DNA of 64,000 nucleotides. Origin: Rouxiella aceris. Its GTDB lineage: Bacteria > Pseudomonadota > Gammaproteobacteria > Enterobacterales > Enterobacteriaceae. This document shows positions 40,181-50,233 of this stretch, in pieces. The position numbers and the translations under genes are program-made. The stretch lies in NCBI RefSeq assembly GCF_012933545.1, contig NZ_JAADJU010000006.1:248001-312000 (forward strand). Reading direction: 5' to 3'. The notes under the pieces are model-generated. The model saw only the letters and a program-made list of their open reading frames with translations. It was not told where the DNA came from and did not search any database. Each line of letters begins with the position of its first letter. Position 1 is the stretch's first letter.

Positions 40181-41221
40181 TTAGTTTTTGTCTTGCGGAT
40201 TAGCCAATTCTTTCAACAACGGCAGCAGGATACGCACGCTGTCTTTTTCACGACTGGCAATACGCCCTGGCAGATAACGGTCGAGATATTGCAGATTATC
40301 AATCTGTCCCTGGTGGCGGCTGCTGCCGGTGGGGAAGTGCTCACTGATCGCCCGCTGTTGTTGCCCGTCGTTGTTGCCTACTTGCCAGTCGCTGGCCGTT
40401 ACCAGCAGCAGCGGAATATGCGCACTGTCCAGGGTTTTCAAGCCTTCACAACAGCTAACCCCGGTAGGGCTGCTGGTGGCGGTGATCCCCAGACGGCGAG
40501 CAATACTTAGCGCTTTATCGCGAGACAGCTTACTGACCGCCGCCGAGGTATTGACGCCGCTATTGAAATAGAGTCGTTCACCGACGATTAGCGAACTGAG
40601 GTTGATCACCAATAAGGTGTGTTTTTTCTCTTCGGCACCGAGATTATCAACATAGTCTTTTGCCCCCTGCTCGCCGGCTTCCTGCGCACTCAGGGCAACA
40701 AAACGCAGGCTGTAGTGGGTCGGGATCTCACTCATCCGCTGTGCCAGTTCCAGCATCACACCAACGCCGGAGGCATTATCATCGACGCCTTGCAGGGTCA
40801 GACCGCCCAGATTATGGTTGCTGTCACTGTCACTTTGCGGCAGATAAGTATCAAAGTTGGCCATTACCACGATCTGTTGGCGCACCTCGCCCTGACGATC
40901 GGCAATCACCGAGGTGGCATGAACACTGTGCATATTTTGGTGACCATCTTGGCTGCTATAAAGATAGCGTGCATCAAAGGCATGCAGCCGGCTTTGATAG
41001 CCCATTTTACTCAGTGTTTGCTGGATATAATCAGCGGCAATCAACTCTGCCGGACTCCCTGCCATTCTCCCAGGGTAATAGGTGGCGATATGGCGCGTTT
41101 GCTGGTCTGCTATTTTGCCCAGTGCGGGAGCCTTGACGGGTTGAGCTGCGGCGTAAGTGGTGTAGATCCCACTGAGCATCACTAACAGGGCCGGGCACGC
41201 AACATGGCGAAGAGAAAACAT
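40181..41221 (-). CDS. iap: Iap-like M28 aminopeptidase, probably catalytically impaired
   Basis: A 346-residue exported protein (E. coli Iap 345), signal peptide about 1-26. Iap converts alkaline phosphatase isozymes by removing N-terminal Arg and belongs to zinc peptidase family M28. The scaffold is well conserved (DTYLPQSDSDSNHNLGGLTL, GVDDNASGVGVMLELA, CCEGLKTLD). Residues expected for metal binding and catalysis are replaced compared with E. coli as I remember it. The MAHLDTY His is N122 (MANFDTY), the first Glu of the GEE motif is Q180 (SAQEAG), and the NLDNLIVG Asp is S209 (NLSSLIVG). The gene is intact otherwise. Convergent with cysH. Confidence 0.88.
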   Translation of the reverse strand: MFSLRHVACPALLVMLSGIYTTYAAAQPVKAPALGKIADQQTRHIATYYPGRMAGSPAELIAADYIQQTLSKMGYQSRLHAFDARYLYSSQDGHQNMHSVHATSVIADRQGEVRQQIVVMANFDTYLPQSDSDSNHNLGGLTLQGVDDNASGVGVMLELAQRMSEIPTHYSLRFVALSAQEAGEQGAKDYVDNLGAEEKKHTLLVINLSSLIVGERLYFNSGVNTSAAVSKLSRDKALSIARRLGITATSSPTGVSCCEGLKTLDSAHIPLLLVTASDWQVGNNDGQQQRAISEHFPTGSSRHQGQIDNLQYLDRYLPGRIASREKDSVRILLPLLKELANPQDKN

Positions 41222-41286
41222 TCTGAAAATCCTTAATCAGGCATCCTGGGCATAGTAGGCCAGTAGTATGCGATTGTGTGACGCAA

Positions 41287-41481
41287 TTAACAATTTGCAG
41301 TTATCTCAAAAGCACGATTTTTTTGCTGATATTGCGATACAGGATCAAGCATCTCTTGATTGATGCTCCCGTCGGGTGGATTGCCTGCTGCGAAAGGGCA
41401 TTTATCGAGCCAGTGAGGGTTGCGGCAGATACAATTCTCCGTTACCGCATAACAGCCCCCAGGTTTGCCAAGGCTACCCAC
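41287..41481 (-). CDS. Possible small Cys-rich protein, doubtful
   Basis: A 64-codon frame from a GTG at 41481, with a cysteine pattern C-x6-C-x-C-x8-C (CYAVTENCICRNPHWLDKCP) and a polar tail. It reads like a protein, but there is no Shine-Dalgarno, no ATG and no family I recognise. It could be a remnant. Around it, the stretch 41222-41740 between iap and the hok array is AT-rich and otherwise holds nothing I can name. Confidence 0.25.
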   Translation of the reverse strand: MGSLGKPGGCYAVTENCICRNPHWLDKCPFAAGNPPDGSINQEMLDPVSQYQQKNRAFEITANC

Positions 41482-41771
41482 ATAAGGAGAGCAAGCGTTA
41501 TATCGTACTTGCTACTTAAGCTGGCACGTCTTGGGTTACCGGCTATCATTTTTTTGCGTTATCCCCTGTTGGTAAACAGAGATATATTATATTTATCATA
41601 ATTATGGTTTACTTGTTTTTGATAAAATAAAAATATTAAATATAGTGGCAAGTGATAATGTTATTTTTATCCTGGTGTGATAAATGGCTAAAATACCCTT
41701 GTAATTATATTTTTTTAATTTATTTAAATTTGAGGGTGAGCTTTGTCAGTAAGGCAGTCGGTAATTAAAAA

Positions 41772-41791
41772 AGCCAGCCCGCAAGCTGGCT
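41772..41791 (-). terminator. Terminator of hok unit 1 (recurs in units 2 and 3)
   Basis: AGCCAGC-CCGCAA-GCTGGCT, with TTTTTTAATTAC following on the minus strand. Equivalent hairpins lie at about 42333 (one mismatch) and 42895. Confidence 0.8.
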
Positions 41792-41862
41792 AAGAAATTA
41801 AGCGGGTGCTCAGGAACTCTGCCTGTCCGACAGGCGGGGGCGAACCCCCTCCTTGGATTGCT

Positions 41863-42015
41863 TTACCTTAAAGAGTCACAGGCCATAATGGCCGCTACCT
41901 CCGTGCTGCCTTGTCTGATCCGTAACTCGCAAAGCGTATTACGAGTTATCCAGGTAAACATAACAATAGTTACGCAGATAACAACCAGACTGAGTACAAC
42001 TATTTTTTGCGGCAT
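41863..42015 (-). CDS. Hok/Gef-family type I toxin, unit 1
   Basis: A 50-residue membrane peptide starting MPQKIVVLSLVVICVTIVMF, with a single transmembrane helix (about 5-22), a conserved Cys-containing outer part (NTLCELRIRQGSTEVAAIMA) and the end CDSLR. This is the Hok/Gef family layout: overproduction depolarises the inner membrane, while an antisense RNA prevents translation. AGGAGG stands six bases before the ATG. A mok-like frame (about 42214 down to 41939) overlaps it in another phase. The in-frame extension upstream to 42105 is not part of Hok. Confidence 0.9.
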   Translation of the reverse strand: MPQKIVVLSLVVICVTIVMFTWITRNTLCELRIRQGSTEVAAIMACDSLR

Positions 42016-42423
42016 GATGGCCTCCTCGTCCTTGCCTTTCGGCGGGTAAGAGGCTAACCTGATGTTGTCTGACATACAGAGTGGCCTCGGGTTGATAAAT
42101 ATCAATTCGGGGCCTTTCTCTTTTTGTCCATTGCATTATGCTCAGGACCAAAAGATCCAGAGCACCCGCCCAAAGAGTATCAGTAATCAATTTATTCGAC
42201 GAGAGTAAAATCAATATTGATAGTGTTTTTGTCCGGCATTGAAAAGTGGCTATGAGACACCTCTCATTATGTTGATTTAATTTATTTAAATATTAAATGA
42301 GTTTTATCGGCAATACAGCCGGTAATTAAAAAAGCCAGCCCGCAGGCTGGCCAAGAAATTAAGCGGGTGCTCAGGAATTCTGCCTGTCCAACAGGCGGGG
42401 GCGAACCCCCGCCTTGGGTTGCT

Positions 42424-42576
42424 TTACCTTAAAGAGTCACAGGCCATAATGGCCGCTACCTCCGTGCTGCCTTGTCTGATCCGTAACTCGCAAAGCGTAT
42501 TACGGGTTATCCAGGTAAACATAACAATAGTTACGCAGATAACAACCAGACTGAGTACGACTATTTTTTGCGGCAT
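42424..42576 (-). CDS. Hok/Gef-family type I toxin, unit 2
   Basis: Encodes the same 50 residues as unit 1, with only synonymous differences (for example ACC for ACT in ITRN and GTC for GTT in KIVV). The AGGAGG site is kept. One extra base in the leader (the TGATGTTGTTTGGACATG stretch at 42621-42638) shifts the mok-like reading frame relative to units 1 and 3. If mok translation drives hok expression, this unit could be silent despite an intact toxin. Confidence 0.9.
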   Translation of the reverse strand: MPQKIVVLSLVVICVTIVMFTWITRNTLCELRIRQGSTEVAAIMACDSLR

Positions 42577-42985
42577 GATGGCCTCCTTGTCCTTGCCTTT
42601 CGGCGGGTAAGAGGCTAACCTGATGTTGTTTGGACATGCAGAGTGGCCTCGGGTTGATAAATATCAATTCGGGGCCTTTCTCTTTTTGTCCATTGCATTA
42701 TGCTCAGGACCAAAAGATCCAGAGCACCCGCCCAAAGAGTATCAGTAATCAATTTATTCGATGAGAGTAAAATCAATATTGATAGTGTTTTTGTTCGGCG
42801 TTGAAAAATGGCTGTGAGACGCTTCTCATTATGTTGATTTAATTTATTTAAATATTAAATGAGTTTTATCGGCAATACAGCCGGTAATTAAAAAAGCCAG
42901 CCCGCAGGCTGGCTAAGAAATTAAGCGGGTGCTCAGGAACTCTGCCTGTCCAACAGGCGGGGGGGAACCCCCGCCTTGGGTTGCT

Positions 42986-43138
42986 TTACCTTAAAGAGTC
43001 ACAGGCCATAATGGCCGCTACCTCCGTGCTGCCTTGTCTGATCCGTAACTCGCAAAGCGTATTACGGGTTATCCAGGTAAACATAACAATAGTTACGCAG
43101 ATAACAACCAGACTGAGTACGACTATTTTTTGCGGCAT
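42986..43138 (-). CDS. Hok/Gef-family type I toxin, unit 3
   Basis: The third identical 50-residue Hok. It is the promoter-distal side of the array on the plus map but the first unit on the minus strand. Its mok-like frame runs from a GTG at 43292 to 43062 (MGALDLLVLSIMQWTKRERP...), resembling Mok of known hok loci. The flanking DNA beyond 43320 diverges, marking the end of the duplication. Confidence 0.9.
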   Translation of the reverse strand: MPQKIVVLSLVVICVTIVMFTWITRNTLCELRIRQGSTEVAAIMACDSLR

Positions 43139-43448
43139 GATGGCCTCCTTGTCCTTGCCTTTCGGCGGGTAAGAGGCTAACCTGATGTTGCTGAACATGC
43201 AGACTGGCCTCGGGTTGATAAATATCAATTCGGGGCCTTTCTCTTTTCGTCCATTGCATTATGCTCAGGACCAAAAGATCCAGAGCACCCACCCAAAGAG
43301 TATCAATAATTCATTATCTTGACGATAGTAAAATGACTAACTTTTAATTTTAAAGGTTCTCAATAATATATTTTTATTGAATGATTATCACTATTTGGAT
43401 AATTATTTTAAATATCATTGTTATTATATGGACACTTGATTGCGTACC

Positions 43449-43482
43449 TTATCTCGAGCATCAAGACCACTATGTCATCCAA
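43449..43482 (-). mobile_element. MITE fragment near cysG
   Basis: TTATCTCGAGCATCAAGACC followed by ACTATGTCATCC is a diverged copy of the end of the MITE (GTATCTCGATCATCAAGACGACTTTGTCATC in reverse orientation). Only this ~34-bp end is recognisable. The rest of the 43326-43721 gap is AT-rich, and small frames there are not supported. Confidence 0.55.
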
Positions 43483-43721
43483 AAAGGTGCCGGCATCGTT
43501 TGCAGAGCCGTTTCCTTCAGCCATGCTGCCAAAGGCTTGCATGATTGCCGTGTGAGTAGACCGCTGCGACCTACCTTTTGCAGCCAGGAAAACTCTTGTT
43601 CGTCATAGTATCGTTGCCTATATTCCATTCTGGAACTAATCATTCCATTTCGTCATTTCATCTGGATAAGGGCCACACCGTATAGTTATGTTATCTAATT
43701 TTGATATAACTAAAGGCTGTC

Positions 43722-45146
43722 GTGGACTATCTCCCTCTATTTGCCGACCTGAAACAACGTCCGGTGCTGGTCGTTGGCGGTGGCGAAGTGGCTGCACGCA
43801 AAATTGATCTTCTTCTGCGTGCAGGAGCGGAGGTCAGGGTGGTGGCGCAAACACTCTCTGCAGAAGTCGAACATCTGCGACAGCAGTCGGCCATCCACTG
43901 GCTTGCCCAGTCTTTTATGCCTGAGCAGCTTGATGATGTCTTTCTGGTGATTGCCGCTACTGATAATGCGCAACTTAACGCGCGTGTCTATCAGGAAGCC
44001 AATCAGCGTCGGTTACTGGCCAACGTGGTCGACGATCAGCCGATGTGTTCCTTTATCTTTCCCTCCATTGTCGATCGTTCACCGATTGTGGTGGCGATTT
44101 CCTCAAGCGGGCAGGCGCCGGTATTGGCCAGACTGTTGCGTGAGAAGCTGGAAGCTCTGTTGCCTGCCAGCCTTGGCAAAATGGCCACTATCGCCGGTAG
44201 CTGGCGCGAGCGGGTCAAACAGCGCTTTACGACGATCTCTGCCCGCCGTCGCTTTTGGGAGCGGGCTTTTGACGGACGTTTTTCCTTGTTAAGTGCCGCC
44301 GGACAGTGGCATGAAGCGGAAAAAGTACTGCAACAGGAGATTGCCGCTGAGGCTGACACTACCCATCAGGGGATGGTGACGCTGGTGGGTGCCGGTCCCG
44401 GCGATCCGGGATTGTTGACGCTGCGTGGTCTGCAGGTTATGCAGCAGGCCGACGTAGTGCTGTATGACTACCTGGTCAGTGAGGAAGTCTTGGATCTGGT
44501 CAGACGGGATGCGGAAAAAATTTGTGTCGGCAAGCGTGCAGGTAACCACTCGGTGATGCAGGAGGAAACCAATCGTTTGCTGGTAACGCTGGCGCAGCAG
44601 GGAAAGAAAGTGGTCAGGCTGAAAGGCGGCGATCCCTTTATCTTTGGCCGTGGCGGCGAAGAGCTGCAAGCGGTCGCTGCAGCGGGTATTGCTTTTCAGG
44701 TTGTGCCGGGGATCACCGCTGCCGCTGGTGCCACGGCCTATGCCGGCATACCACTGACCCATCGTGACCATGCGCAAAGCGTGATGTTTATCACCGGGCA
44801 GATCCGCCCCGATGGCGAAGGCCTGCAATGGTCGGAATTGGCCAAGGGGCGACAAACGCTGGCGATTTATATGGGGGCAATGAAAGCCGCCGACATCAGT
44901 CATCAATTAATTGCCCACGGCCGCGCTGCGGATACGCCGGTGGCGGTGATTGGCCGCGGTACCCGTGTCGATCAGCAGGTATTGATTGGTACGCTGAACA
45001 ATCTTGAACAATTGGCCCAACAGGCACCTTCACCGGCCCTGTTGGTGATCGGTGAGGTGGTGGCACTTCATCACCAACTCGCCTGGTTTGGGCATCATCC
45101 AGAGACCCTCGGCGCCCAACGCCCGACGGTCGTGAATTTGGCTTAA
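43722..45146 (+). CDS. cysG: Siroheme synthase CysG
   Basis: A 474-residue trifunctional enzyme that makes siroheme from uroporphyrinogen III. The N-terminal NAD-dependent dehydrogenase/ferrochelatase (about 1-205) has the Rossmann motif [13 protein letters not shown] and [15 protein letters not shown]. The C-terminal SUMT methyltransferase (about 215-460) has [31 protein letters not shown] and GIPLTHRD. The start is GTG. It lies 9 bp upstream of cysD, so the sulfite-reductase cofactor is made in one unit with sulfate activation. It is somewhat diverged from E. coli CysG in the N-terminal domain. Confidence 0.95.
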   Translation: MDYLPLFADLKQRPVLVVGGGEVAARKIDLLLRAGAEVRVVAQTLSAEVEHLRQQSAIHWLAQSFMPEQLDDVFLVIAATDNAQLNARVYQEANQRRLLANVVDDQPMCSFIFPSIVDRSPIVVAISSSGQAPVLARLLREKLEALLPASLGKMATIAGSWRERVKQRFTTISARRRFWERAFDGRFSLLSAAGQWHEAEKVLQQEIAAEADTTHQGMVTLVGAGPGDPGLLTLRGLQVMQQADVVLYDYLVSEEVLDLVRRDAEKICVGKRAGNHSVMQEETNRLLVTLAQQGKKVVRLKGGDPFIFGRGGEELQAVAAAGIAFQVVPGITAAAGATAYAGIPLTHRDHAQSVMFITGQIRPDGEGLQWSELAKGRQTLAIYMGAMKAADISHQLIAHGRAADTPVAVIGRGTRVDQQVLIGTLNNLEQLAQQAPSPALLVIGEVVALHHQLAWFGHHPETLGAQRPTVVNLA

Positions 45147-45155
45147 GGATCTGAT

Positions 45156-46064
45156 ATGGACGAAAAACGACTCACCCATTTACGGCAACTGGAGGCGGAA
45201 AGCATCCATATCATCCGCGAAGTGGCGGCTGAATTCGCCAACCCGGTAATGATGTATTCCATTGGTAAAGACTCCTCGGTGATGCTGCATCTGGCGCGCA
45301 AGGCCTTTTTCCCGGGTACCTTGCCGTTCCCGCTACTGCATGTTGATACTGGCTGGAAATTCCGCGAGATGTACGAATTCCGCGATCGCACTGCCAAAAA
45401 TTATGGCTTTGAGTTGCTGGTGCATAAAAATCCGGAAGGCGTGGCGATGGGTATTAATCCCTTTGTCCACGGCAGTGCCAAGCATACCGATATTATGAAA
45501 ACCGAAGGGTTAAAGCAGGCGCTGAACAAATACGGTTTTGATGCTGCCTTTGGTGGCGCGCGTCGCGACGAAGAAAAATCTCGCGCCAAAGAGCGTATTT
45601 ACTCTTTCCGCGATCGCTTTCACCGCTGGGATCCGAAAAACCAGCGTCCCGAGCTGTGGCACAACTACAACGGCCAGATTAACAAAGGCGAAAGTATCCG
45701 CGTTTTCCCGCTGTCCAACTGGACGGAGTTGGATATCTGGCAGTACATCTATCTGGAAAATATAGAGATTGTACCGCTGTATCTCGCCGCCCCGCGTCCG
45801 GTTCTGGAACGCGACGGCATGCTGCTGATGGTCGATGACGATCGCATCGATTTGCAGCCGGGTGAAGTGGTGGAACAGAAAATGGTTCGGTTCCGTACCC
45901 TGGGCTGTTGGCCGCTGACCGGCGCGGTGGAGTCCGAAGCGCAAACGCTGCCGGAAATCATCGAAGAGATGCTGGTGTCGACGACAAGTGAACGTCAGGG
46001 GCGTGCCATCGACCGCGATCAGGCGGGTTCGATGGAGCTTAAAAAGCGTCAAGGGTATTTCTAA
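45156..46064 (+). CDS. cysD: Sulfate adenylyltransferase subunit 2
   Basis: A 302-residue small subunit of ATP sulfurylase, the E. coli length. It forms adenosine 5'-phosphosulfate from ATP and sulfate with CysN. The PP-loop motif is [16 protein letters not shown], followed by [29 protein letters not shown] and the C-terminal [12 protein letters not shown]. It follows cysG by 9 bp and precedes cysN by 12 bp. Confidence 0.97.
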   Translation: MDEKRLTHLRQLEAESIHIIREVAAEFANPVMMYSIGKDSSVMLHLARKAFFPGTLPFPLLHVDTGWKFREMYEFRDRTAKNYGFELLVHKNPEGVAMGINPFVHGSAKHTDIMKTEGLKQALNKYGFDAAFGGARRDEEKSRAKERIYSFRDRFHRWDPKNQRPELWHNYNGQINKGESIRVFPLSNWTELDIWQYIYLENIEIVPLYLAAPRPVLERDGMLLMVDDDRIDLQPGEVVEQKMVRFRTLGCWPLTGAVESEAQTLPEIIEEMLVSTTSERQGRAIDRDQAGSMELKKRQGYF

Positions 46065-46076
46065 GGAGCACAGACT

Positions 46077-47504
46077 ATGAATAACGCAATTGCACAACAA
46101 ATCGCAGAGCAGGGTGGCGTCGAAGCCTATCTGTATGCCCAACAGCACAAAAGTCTGCTGCGCTTTTTAACCTGCGGCAGCGTCGATGACGGTAAAAGTA
46201 CCTTGATTGGGCGTTTGTTGCACGATACCCGTCAGATTTATGAAGATCAGCTCTCTTCGCTGCATAATGACAGCAAACGTCACGGCACCCAGGGCGAAAA
46301 AATTGATTTGGCGCTGCTGGTGGACGGCCTGCAGGCTGAGCGCGAACAGGGCATTACCATTGATGTCGCTTACCGCTATTTCTCCACCGAAAAACGCAAG
46401 TTTATTATTGCCGATACCCCGGGACATGAACAGTACACTCGCAATATGGCCACCGGTGCTTCTACCTGTGATTTGGCTATTCTGCTGATTGATGCCCGTA
46501 AAGGCGTGCTGGATCAAACCCGTCGTCACAGCTTTATTGCCACCCTGCTGGGGATCCGCCATCTGGTGGTTGCGGTCAATAAAATGGATTTGGTCGACTA
46601 TAGCGAAGCGGTGTTTGAGCAGTTTAAACAGGATTACCTGACCTTTGCCCAACAATTGCCGACGGATCTGGATATCAAGTTTGTGCCGCTATCGGCTCTG
46701 GAAGGGGATAATGTCGCCAGCGAAAGCCAGAAAATGCCTTGGTACAGTGGTCCGACATTGCTGGACGTGCTGGAAACCGTACAGATAATTAATGTACGTG
46801 AGCAGCAGCCGATGCGTTTCCCGGTGCAGTATGTCAACCGTCCTAACCTCGATTTTCGCGGCTATGCCGGAACCCTGGCTTCCGGCTCGGTGCGCGTAGG
46901 GCAAAAAATCAAAGTATTGCCTTCTGGCGTTGAATCTACCATTGCGCGCATTGTGACCTTTGATGGCGACCTGCAGCAAGCCTGGGCCGGAGACGCCATC
47001 ACTTTGGTGTTGGACAGCGAAGTGGATATCAGCCGCGGTGACCTGCTGGTTGATGTTAATGAGACCGTTAAACCGGTGCAGAACGCCAAGGTAGACGTGG
47101 TATGGATGGCGGAACAGCCGCTGAGCGTCGGTCAAAGCTATGATATCAAGGTCGGTGGCAAGAAGACGCGCGCGCGGGTGGAAAACATCGGCTATCAGGT
47201 GGAAATCAACTCCCTGACTCAGCGTGTGGTCGATAGCCTGCCGTTAAACGGTATTGGTCTGGTGGAGCTGGCCTTCGATGAACCGCTGGTGCTGGATAAT
47301 TATCAACAAAACGCGGTGACCGGCGGCCTAATCTTTATCGATCGGCTGACCAATGTCACCGTCGGTGCCGGGCTGGTACGCGAAACCATCGAGCAGGTTT
47401 ATCAGGAAAAAGACGCCTTCAGTGCCTTTGAACTGGAACTCAATGCCCTGGTTCGTCGTCACTTCCCACACTGGGGAGCCCGCGATCTGTTGGGTGGCAA
47501 ATAA
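46077..47504 (+). CDS. cysN: Sulfate adenylyltransferase subunit 1 (GTPase)
   Basis: A 475-residue EF-Tu-like GTPase subunit (E. coli 475) that couples GTP hydrolysis to APS synthesis. G-domain motifs: [18 protein letters not shown] (P-loop), [17 protein letters not shown] (G3) and NKMDLVD (G4). Two beta-barrel domains follow. It ends one base before the cysC start. Confidence 0.97.
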   Translation: MNNAIAQQIAEQGGVEAYLYAQQHKSLLRFLTCGSVDDGKSTLIGRLLHDTRQIYEDQLSSLHNDSKRHGTQGEKIDLALLVDGLQAEREQGITIDVAYRYFSTEKRKFIIADTPGHEQYTRNMATGASTCDLAILLIDARKGVLDQTRRHSFIATLLGIRHLVVAVNKMDLVDYSEAVFEQFKQDYLTFAQQLPTDLDIKFVPLSALEGDNVASESQKMPWYSGPTLLDVLETVQIINVREQQPMRFPVQYVNRPNLDFRGYAGTLASGSVRVGQKIKVLPSGVESTIARIVTFDGDLQQAWAGDAITLVLDSEVDISRGDLLVDVNETVKPVQNAKVDVVWMAEQPLSVGQSYDIKVGGKKTRARVENIGYQVEINSLTQRVVDSLPLNGIGLVELAFDEPLVLDNYQQNAVTGGLIFIDRLTNVTVGAGLVRETIEQVYQEKDAFSAFELELNALVRRHFPHWGARDLLGGK

Positions 47505-47505
47505 G

Positions 47506-48111
47506 ATGGCGATACAGGACGAAAATATCGTCTGGCATCCACACGCGGTAACCCGTGCGGATCGCGAAGCTCAGCATGGGCATCAAGGCGCGGTACTGTG
47601 GTTCACCGGGCTGTCCGGATCCGGAAAATCCACGGTGGCCGGGGCACTGGAGCAAGCATTGTTCAGTCTGGGGATCAGTACCTATCTGCTTGACGGTGAT
47701 AACGTCAGACATGGACTCTGCCGTGACCTGGGTTTTTCGGATGATCATCGCCGTGAAAATATTCGTCGTGTCGGTGAGGTGGCAAAACTGATGGTCGATG
47801 CGGGCCAGTTGGTGCTGACGGCCTTTATTTCTCCGCACCGTGCCGAACGTGACATGGTGCGTCAGCTTCTCGACGAGGGGCAGTTTATCGAGGTGTTTGT
47901 CGATACGCCGTTGGCGGTCTGTGAGGCCCGCGATCCGAAAGGGTTATACAAGAAAGCCCGCGCCGGAGAATTGAAAAATTTTACCGGCATTGACTCGGTT
48001 TATGAATCGCCCGAAGCTGCAGATATCCACCTTGATGGTGAACAATTGGTAACACATTTGGTGCCGCAATTATTAGCCGAACTGCGTCGTCGCGGTATTA
48101 TCAATCCCTGA
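47506..48111 (+). CDS. cysC: Adenylylsulfate kinase
   Basis: A 201-residue kinase, the E. coli length. It phosphorylates APS to PAPS, the CysH substrate. The ATG at 47506 ([15 protein letters not shown]) is the family start; a longer frame runs back into cysN and is rejected. The P-loop is [16 protein letters not shown], followed by [12 protein letters not shown] and [10 protein letters not shown]. Last gene of cysG-cysDNC. Confidence 0.97.
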   Translation: MAIQDENIVWHPHAVTRADREAQHGHQGAVLWFTGLSGSGKSTVAGALEQALFSLGISTYLLDGDNVRHGLCRDLGFSDDHRRENIRRVGEVAKLMVDAGQLVLTAFISPHRAERDMVRQLLDEGQFIEVFVDTPLAVCEARDPKGLYKKARAGELKNFTGIDSVYESPEAADIHLDGEQLVTHLVPQLLAELRRRGIINP

Positions 48112-48172
48112 ATGTTGCCGGCAAAACGCCAGAGAGCGTGCCGGTCTACAGTGAAATAACAGGGGTCAGGCT

Positions 48173-48517
48173 ATGCAAACGTTAAGTCGGTTTCTTATCG
48201 ACATTACCCGTAAGAAACCACCGCTGACGCAAGCAGAAGAAAAGGAAGAACCTTCCTATTCGCTGCTGGGCGGGTGCACCGGTTTTGTCTTTTTCTGGCT
48301 GGCGTTTGCGATCCCTTTTCTGGTTTACGGATCCAATACCCTGTTTTTTCTGCTTTATACCTGGCCGTTCTTTATTACCCTGATGCCGATCTCGGTGTTG
48401 ATAGGTATTGCCTTCAGTATGCTGTTTGGCGGCAGTTTGTGGAAAACCCTGGTGTTGACCGGTTTACTGGTGATGGGCATGTTCTGGACAGTATTTTCCT
48501 TTCTAAGTGGTTGGTAG
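48173..48517 (+). CDS. ygbE: YgbE family (DUF3561) inner membrane protein
   Basis: A 114-residue protein with a charged N-terminus (about 1-33) and three hydrophobic segments (about 35-55, 58-82, 90-110). It corresponds to E. coli YgbE (107), which occupies the same place between cysC and ftsB. Function unknown in the family. The Gly-rich LLGGCTGFVFFWLAFAIPF is the most conserved part. Read by itself the 193-bp gap to ftsB shows nothing notable. Confidence 0.88.
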   Translation: MQTLSRFLIDITRKKPPLTQAEEKEEPSYSLLGGCTGFVFFWLAFAIPFLVYGSNTLFFLLYTWPFFITLMPISVLIGIAFSMLFGGSLWKTLVLTGLLVMGMFWTVFSFLSGW

Positions 48518-48710
48518 TCGCCCTCAGTCGCCAGAAAAAACGGGCGCTTTTTACCGGTTTTCTGCTGTTTTCCTCTGCGTGTATGTAAATCAATGTGTCA
48601 TTCTCGTCGTTATTCCGGCTTTAACTACGGATCAGCGGGCCAATTTTCCCTTCACTGTGGAGTCAAAGTGAAAGTTGTGGGATGATTGAGCGGCTTTTTC
48701 AGGGGGCGGA

Positions 48711-49040
48711 ATGGGCAAATTAACGCTGCTATTATTGATTATACTTGGCTGGCTACAGTATTCGCTGTGGCTGGGTAAGAATGGTATTCACGATTACGTG
48801 CGAGTTAATGACGATGTGCAGGGGCAACAGACCAGCAACGGCAAACTCAAATCACGTAACGATCAACTCTTCGCCGAGATTGACGACCTTAACGGGGGTC
48901 AGGAAGCGATCGAAGAGCGCGCACGCAATGAACTGGGCATGATCAAGCCCGGTGAGAGTTTCTATCGCCTGGTGCCAGACCAAAGTAAGCACAATCAGGC
49001 TTCTACCTCAACGCAAGTAAGAACCAACAATAATCCATGA
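48711..49040 (+). CDS. ftsB: Cell division protein FtsB
   Basis: A 109-residue bitopic division protein (E. coli 103) of the FtsQBL complex. It has a single N-terminal membrane helix ([19 protein letters not shown]) and a periplasmic coiled coil rich in heptads (about 30-75), then the family motif [20 protein letters not shown]. The stop overlaps the ispD start by 4 bp (ATGA). Confidence 0.95.
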   Translation: MGKLTLLLLIILGWLQYSLWLGKNGIHDYVRVNDDVQGQQTSNGKLKSRNDQLFAEIDDLNGGQEAIEERARNELGMIKPGESFYRLVPDQSKHNQASTSTQVRTNNNP

Positions 49041-49756
49041 GTCACACAGCCGTCTCCTTGGCCGATATCGTTGCGGTGTTGCCCGCCGCGGGTATTGGCA
49101 GCCGCATGCACAGCGAACTTCCCAAACAATACCTGACTATCGACGGCAAAACCCTGCTCGAGCATGCGGTGTGTGCGCTGCTGCGTAGCCCGAGGGTGAA
49201 AAAGGTGATTATTGCCATTGGTGCCCAGGATCCCTTTTTTGCCGCATTACCCTTGGCACGGGATCCGCGTATTGAAGTGGTGATCGGCGGCGCGCAGCGT
49301 GCCGATTCGGTGATGGCCGGTTTACAACGGGCCGGAGATAGCGAGTGGGTGTTGGTGCATGATGCCGCACGCCCTTGTCTGCATATCGATGATTTACAAC
49401 GACTGCTGGCGATTGCCGAAACCAGCAAAGTCGGCGGTATCCTCGCCGCGCCGGTACGCGACACCATGAAACGCGGCGAACCGGGTATCGAACAGATCGC
49501 CCACACGGTGGATCGCCAGGATTTATGGCACGCCCTGACGCCGCAGTTTTTCCCACTGGCGCTGTTAAAAGCCTGCCTCGGCCGCGCGCTGGCCGAAGGG
49601 GCGACCATTACCGATGAAGCTTCCGCGCTGGAGTATTGTGGTTTTCATCCCGAATTGGTCAGCGGCAGATCGGACAATATCAAAGTCACCAGGCCAGAAG
49701 ATTTGGCACTGGCGGCATTCTATTTAACTCAGTTGCAGCAACAGGAGAGCGCATAA
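49037..49756 (+). CDS. ispD: 2-C-methyl-D-erythritol 4-phosphate cytidylyltransferase
   Basis: A 239-residue enzyme (E. coli 236) of the MEP isoprenoid pathway that transfers CMP from CTP to methylerythritol phosphate. The CTP-binding N-terminus is [30 protein letters not shown] and [12 protein letters not shown] are also conserved. It overlaps ftsB by 4 bp and ispF by 1 bp, a tightly coupled cluster. Confidence 0.96.
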   Translation: MSHTAVSLADIVAVLPAAGIGSRMHSELPKQYLTIDGKTLLEHAVCALLRSPRVKKVIIAIGAQDPFFAALPLARDPRIEVVIGGAQRADSVMAGLQRAGDSEWVLVHDAARPCLHIDDLQRLLAIAETSKVGGILAAPVRDTMKRGEPGIEQIAHTVDRQDLWHALTPQFFPLALLKACLGRALAEGATITDEASALEYCGFHPELVSGRSDNIKVTRPEDLALAAFYLTQLQQQESA

Positions 49757-50229
49757 TGCGTATCGGTCACGGTTTTGATGTTCATAAATTCGGCGGCGAA
49801 GGTCCGCTGGTGATCGGTGGTGTACGCATCCCTTACTCGCAGGGGCTGCTGGCGCATTCTGACGGTGATGTGGCGCTGCATGCAGCGACCGATGCTTTGC
49901 TGGGTGCCGCTGCGCTTGGGGATATCGGCAAGCTTTTCCCGGATACCGATCCGGCCTACAAAGGCGCGGATAGCCGCGAGCTGCTGCGTGAAGCCTATCG
50001 CCGAATTTGCGCCAAGGGCTATCGTCTTGGCAATCTGGATATCACCATTATTGCCCAGGCCCCAAAAATGGCGCCGCATATTCCGCAAATGCGCGTGTTC
50101 CTTGCTGAAGATCTCGGTTGTCATATGGACGACGTTAATGTGAAAGCCACCACTACCGAAAATCTCGGCTTTACCGGCCGCGGTGAGGGGATCGCCTGCG
50201 AGGCCGTTGCCCTGTTGATTAAGGCCTGA
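49756..50229 (+). CDS. ispF: 2-C-methyl-D-erythritol 2,4-cyclodiphosphate synthase
   Basis: A 157-residue MEP-pathway enzyme (E. coli 159). The ATG at 49756 overlaps the ispD TAA. The zinc ligands lie in [11 protein letters not shown] (Asp-x-His), [13 protein letters not shown] follows, and [19 protein letters not shown] closes the active site. The longer upstream frame lies inside ispD and is rejected. Confidence 0.96.
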   Translation: MRIGHGFDVHKFGGEGPLVIGGVRIPYSQGLLAHSDGDVALHAATDALLGAAALGDIGKLFPDTDPAYKGADSRELLREAYRRICAKGYRLGNLDITIIAQAPKMAPHIPQMRVFLAEDLGCHMDDVNVKATTTENLGFTGRGEGIACEAVALLIKA

Positions 50230-50233
50230 TGCC

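Larger units (their letters stand above)
41740..43325. repeat. Three tandem ~561-bp hok/sok-type units
   Basis: Landmarks recur with periods of 561 and 562 bp: GTAATTAAAAAAGCCAGCCC at 41761, 42322 and 42884; the hok start codon at 42015, 42576 and 43138. Each unit holds a minus-strand Hok gene, the upstream leader with an overlapping mok-like frame, the conserved CCTTTCTCTTTTTGTCCATT leader box, and a 3' hairpin/terminator. Unit 3 loses similarity after about 43320. Units are over 95% alike by eye, so the array is recent or homogenised. A Sok-type antisense RNA on the plus strand is expected in each, but its promoter was not pinned down. Confidence 0.9.

Noticed and set aside
41858-42049. 63-codon plus-strand frame repeated at 41858, 42419 and 42981
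   Set aside because: It is antisense to the Hok genes, which have AGGAGG sites and a recognised family; the plus-strand frame is their shadow.
43381-43608. 75-codon frame beginning with a hydrophobic isoleucine-rich stretch (MIITIWIIILNIIVIIW)
   Set aside because: No Shine-Dalgarno, AT-rich chance hydrophobicity, and it runs through a MITE fragment.
41222-43721. CRISPR array expected near iap by analogy with E. coli
   Set aside because: The repeats here are ~561 bp long and encode Hok; no short direct repeats with unique spacers are present.
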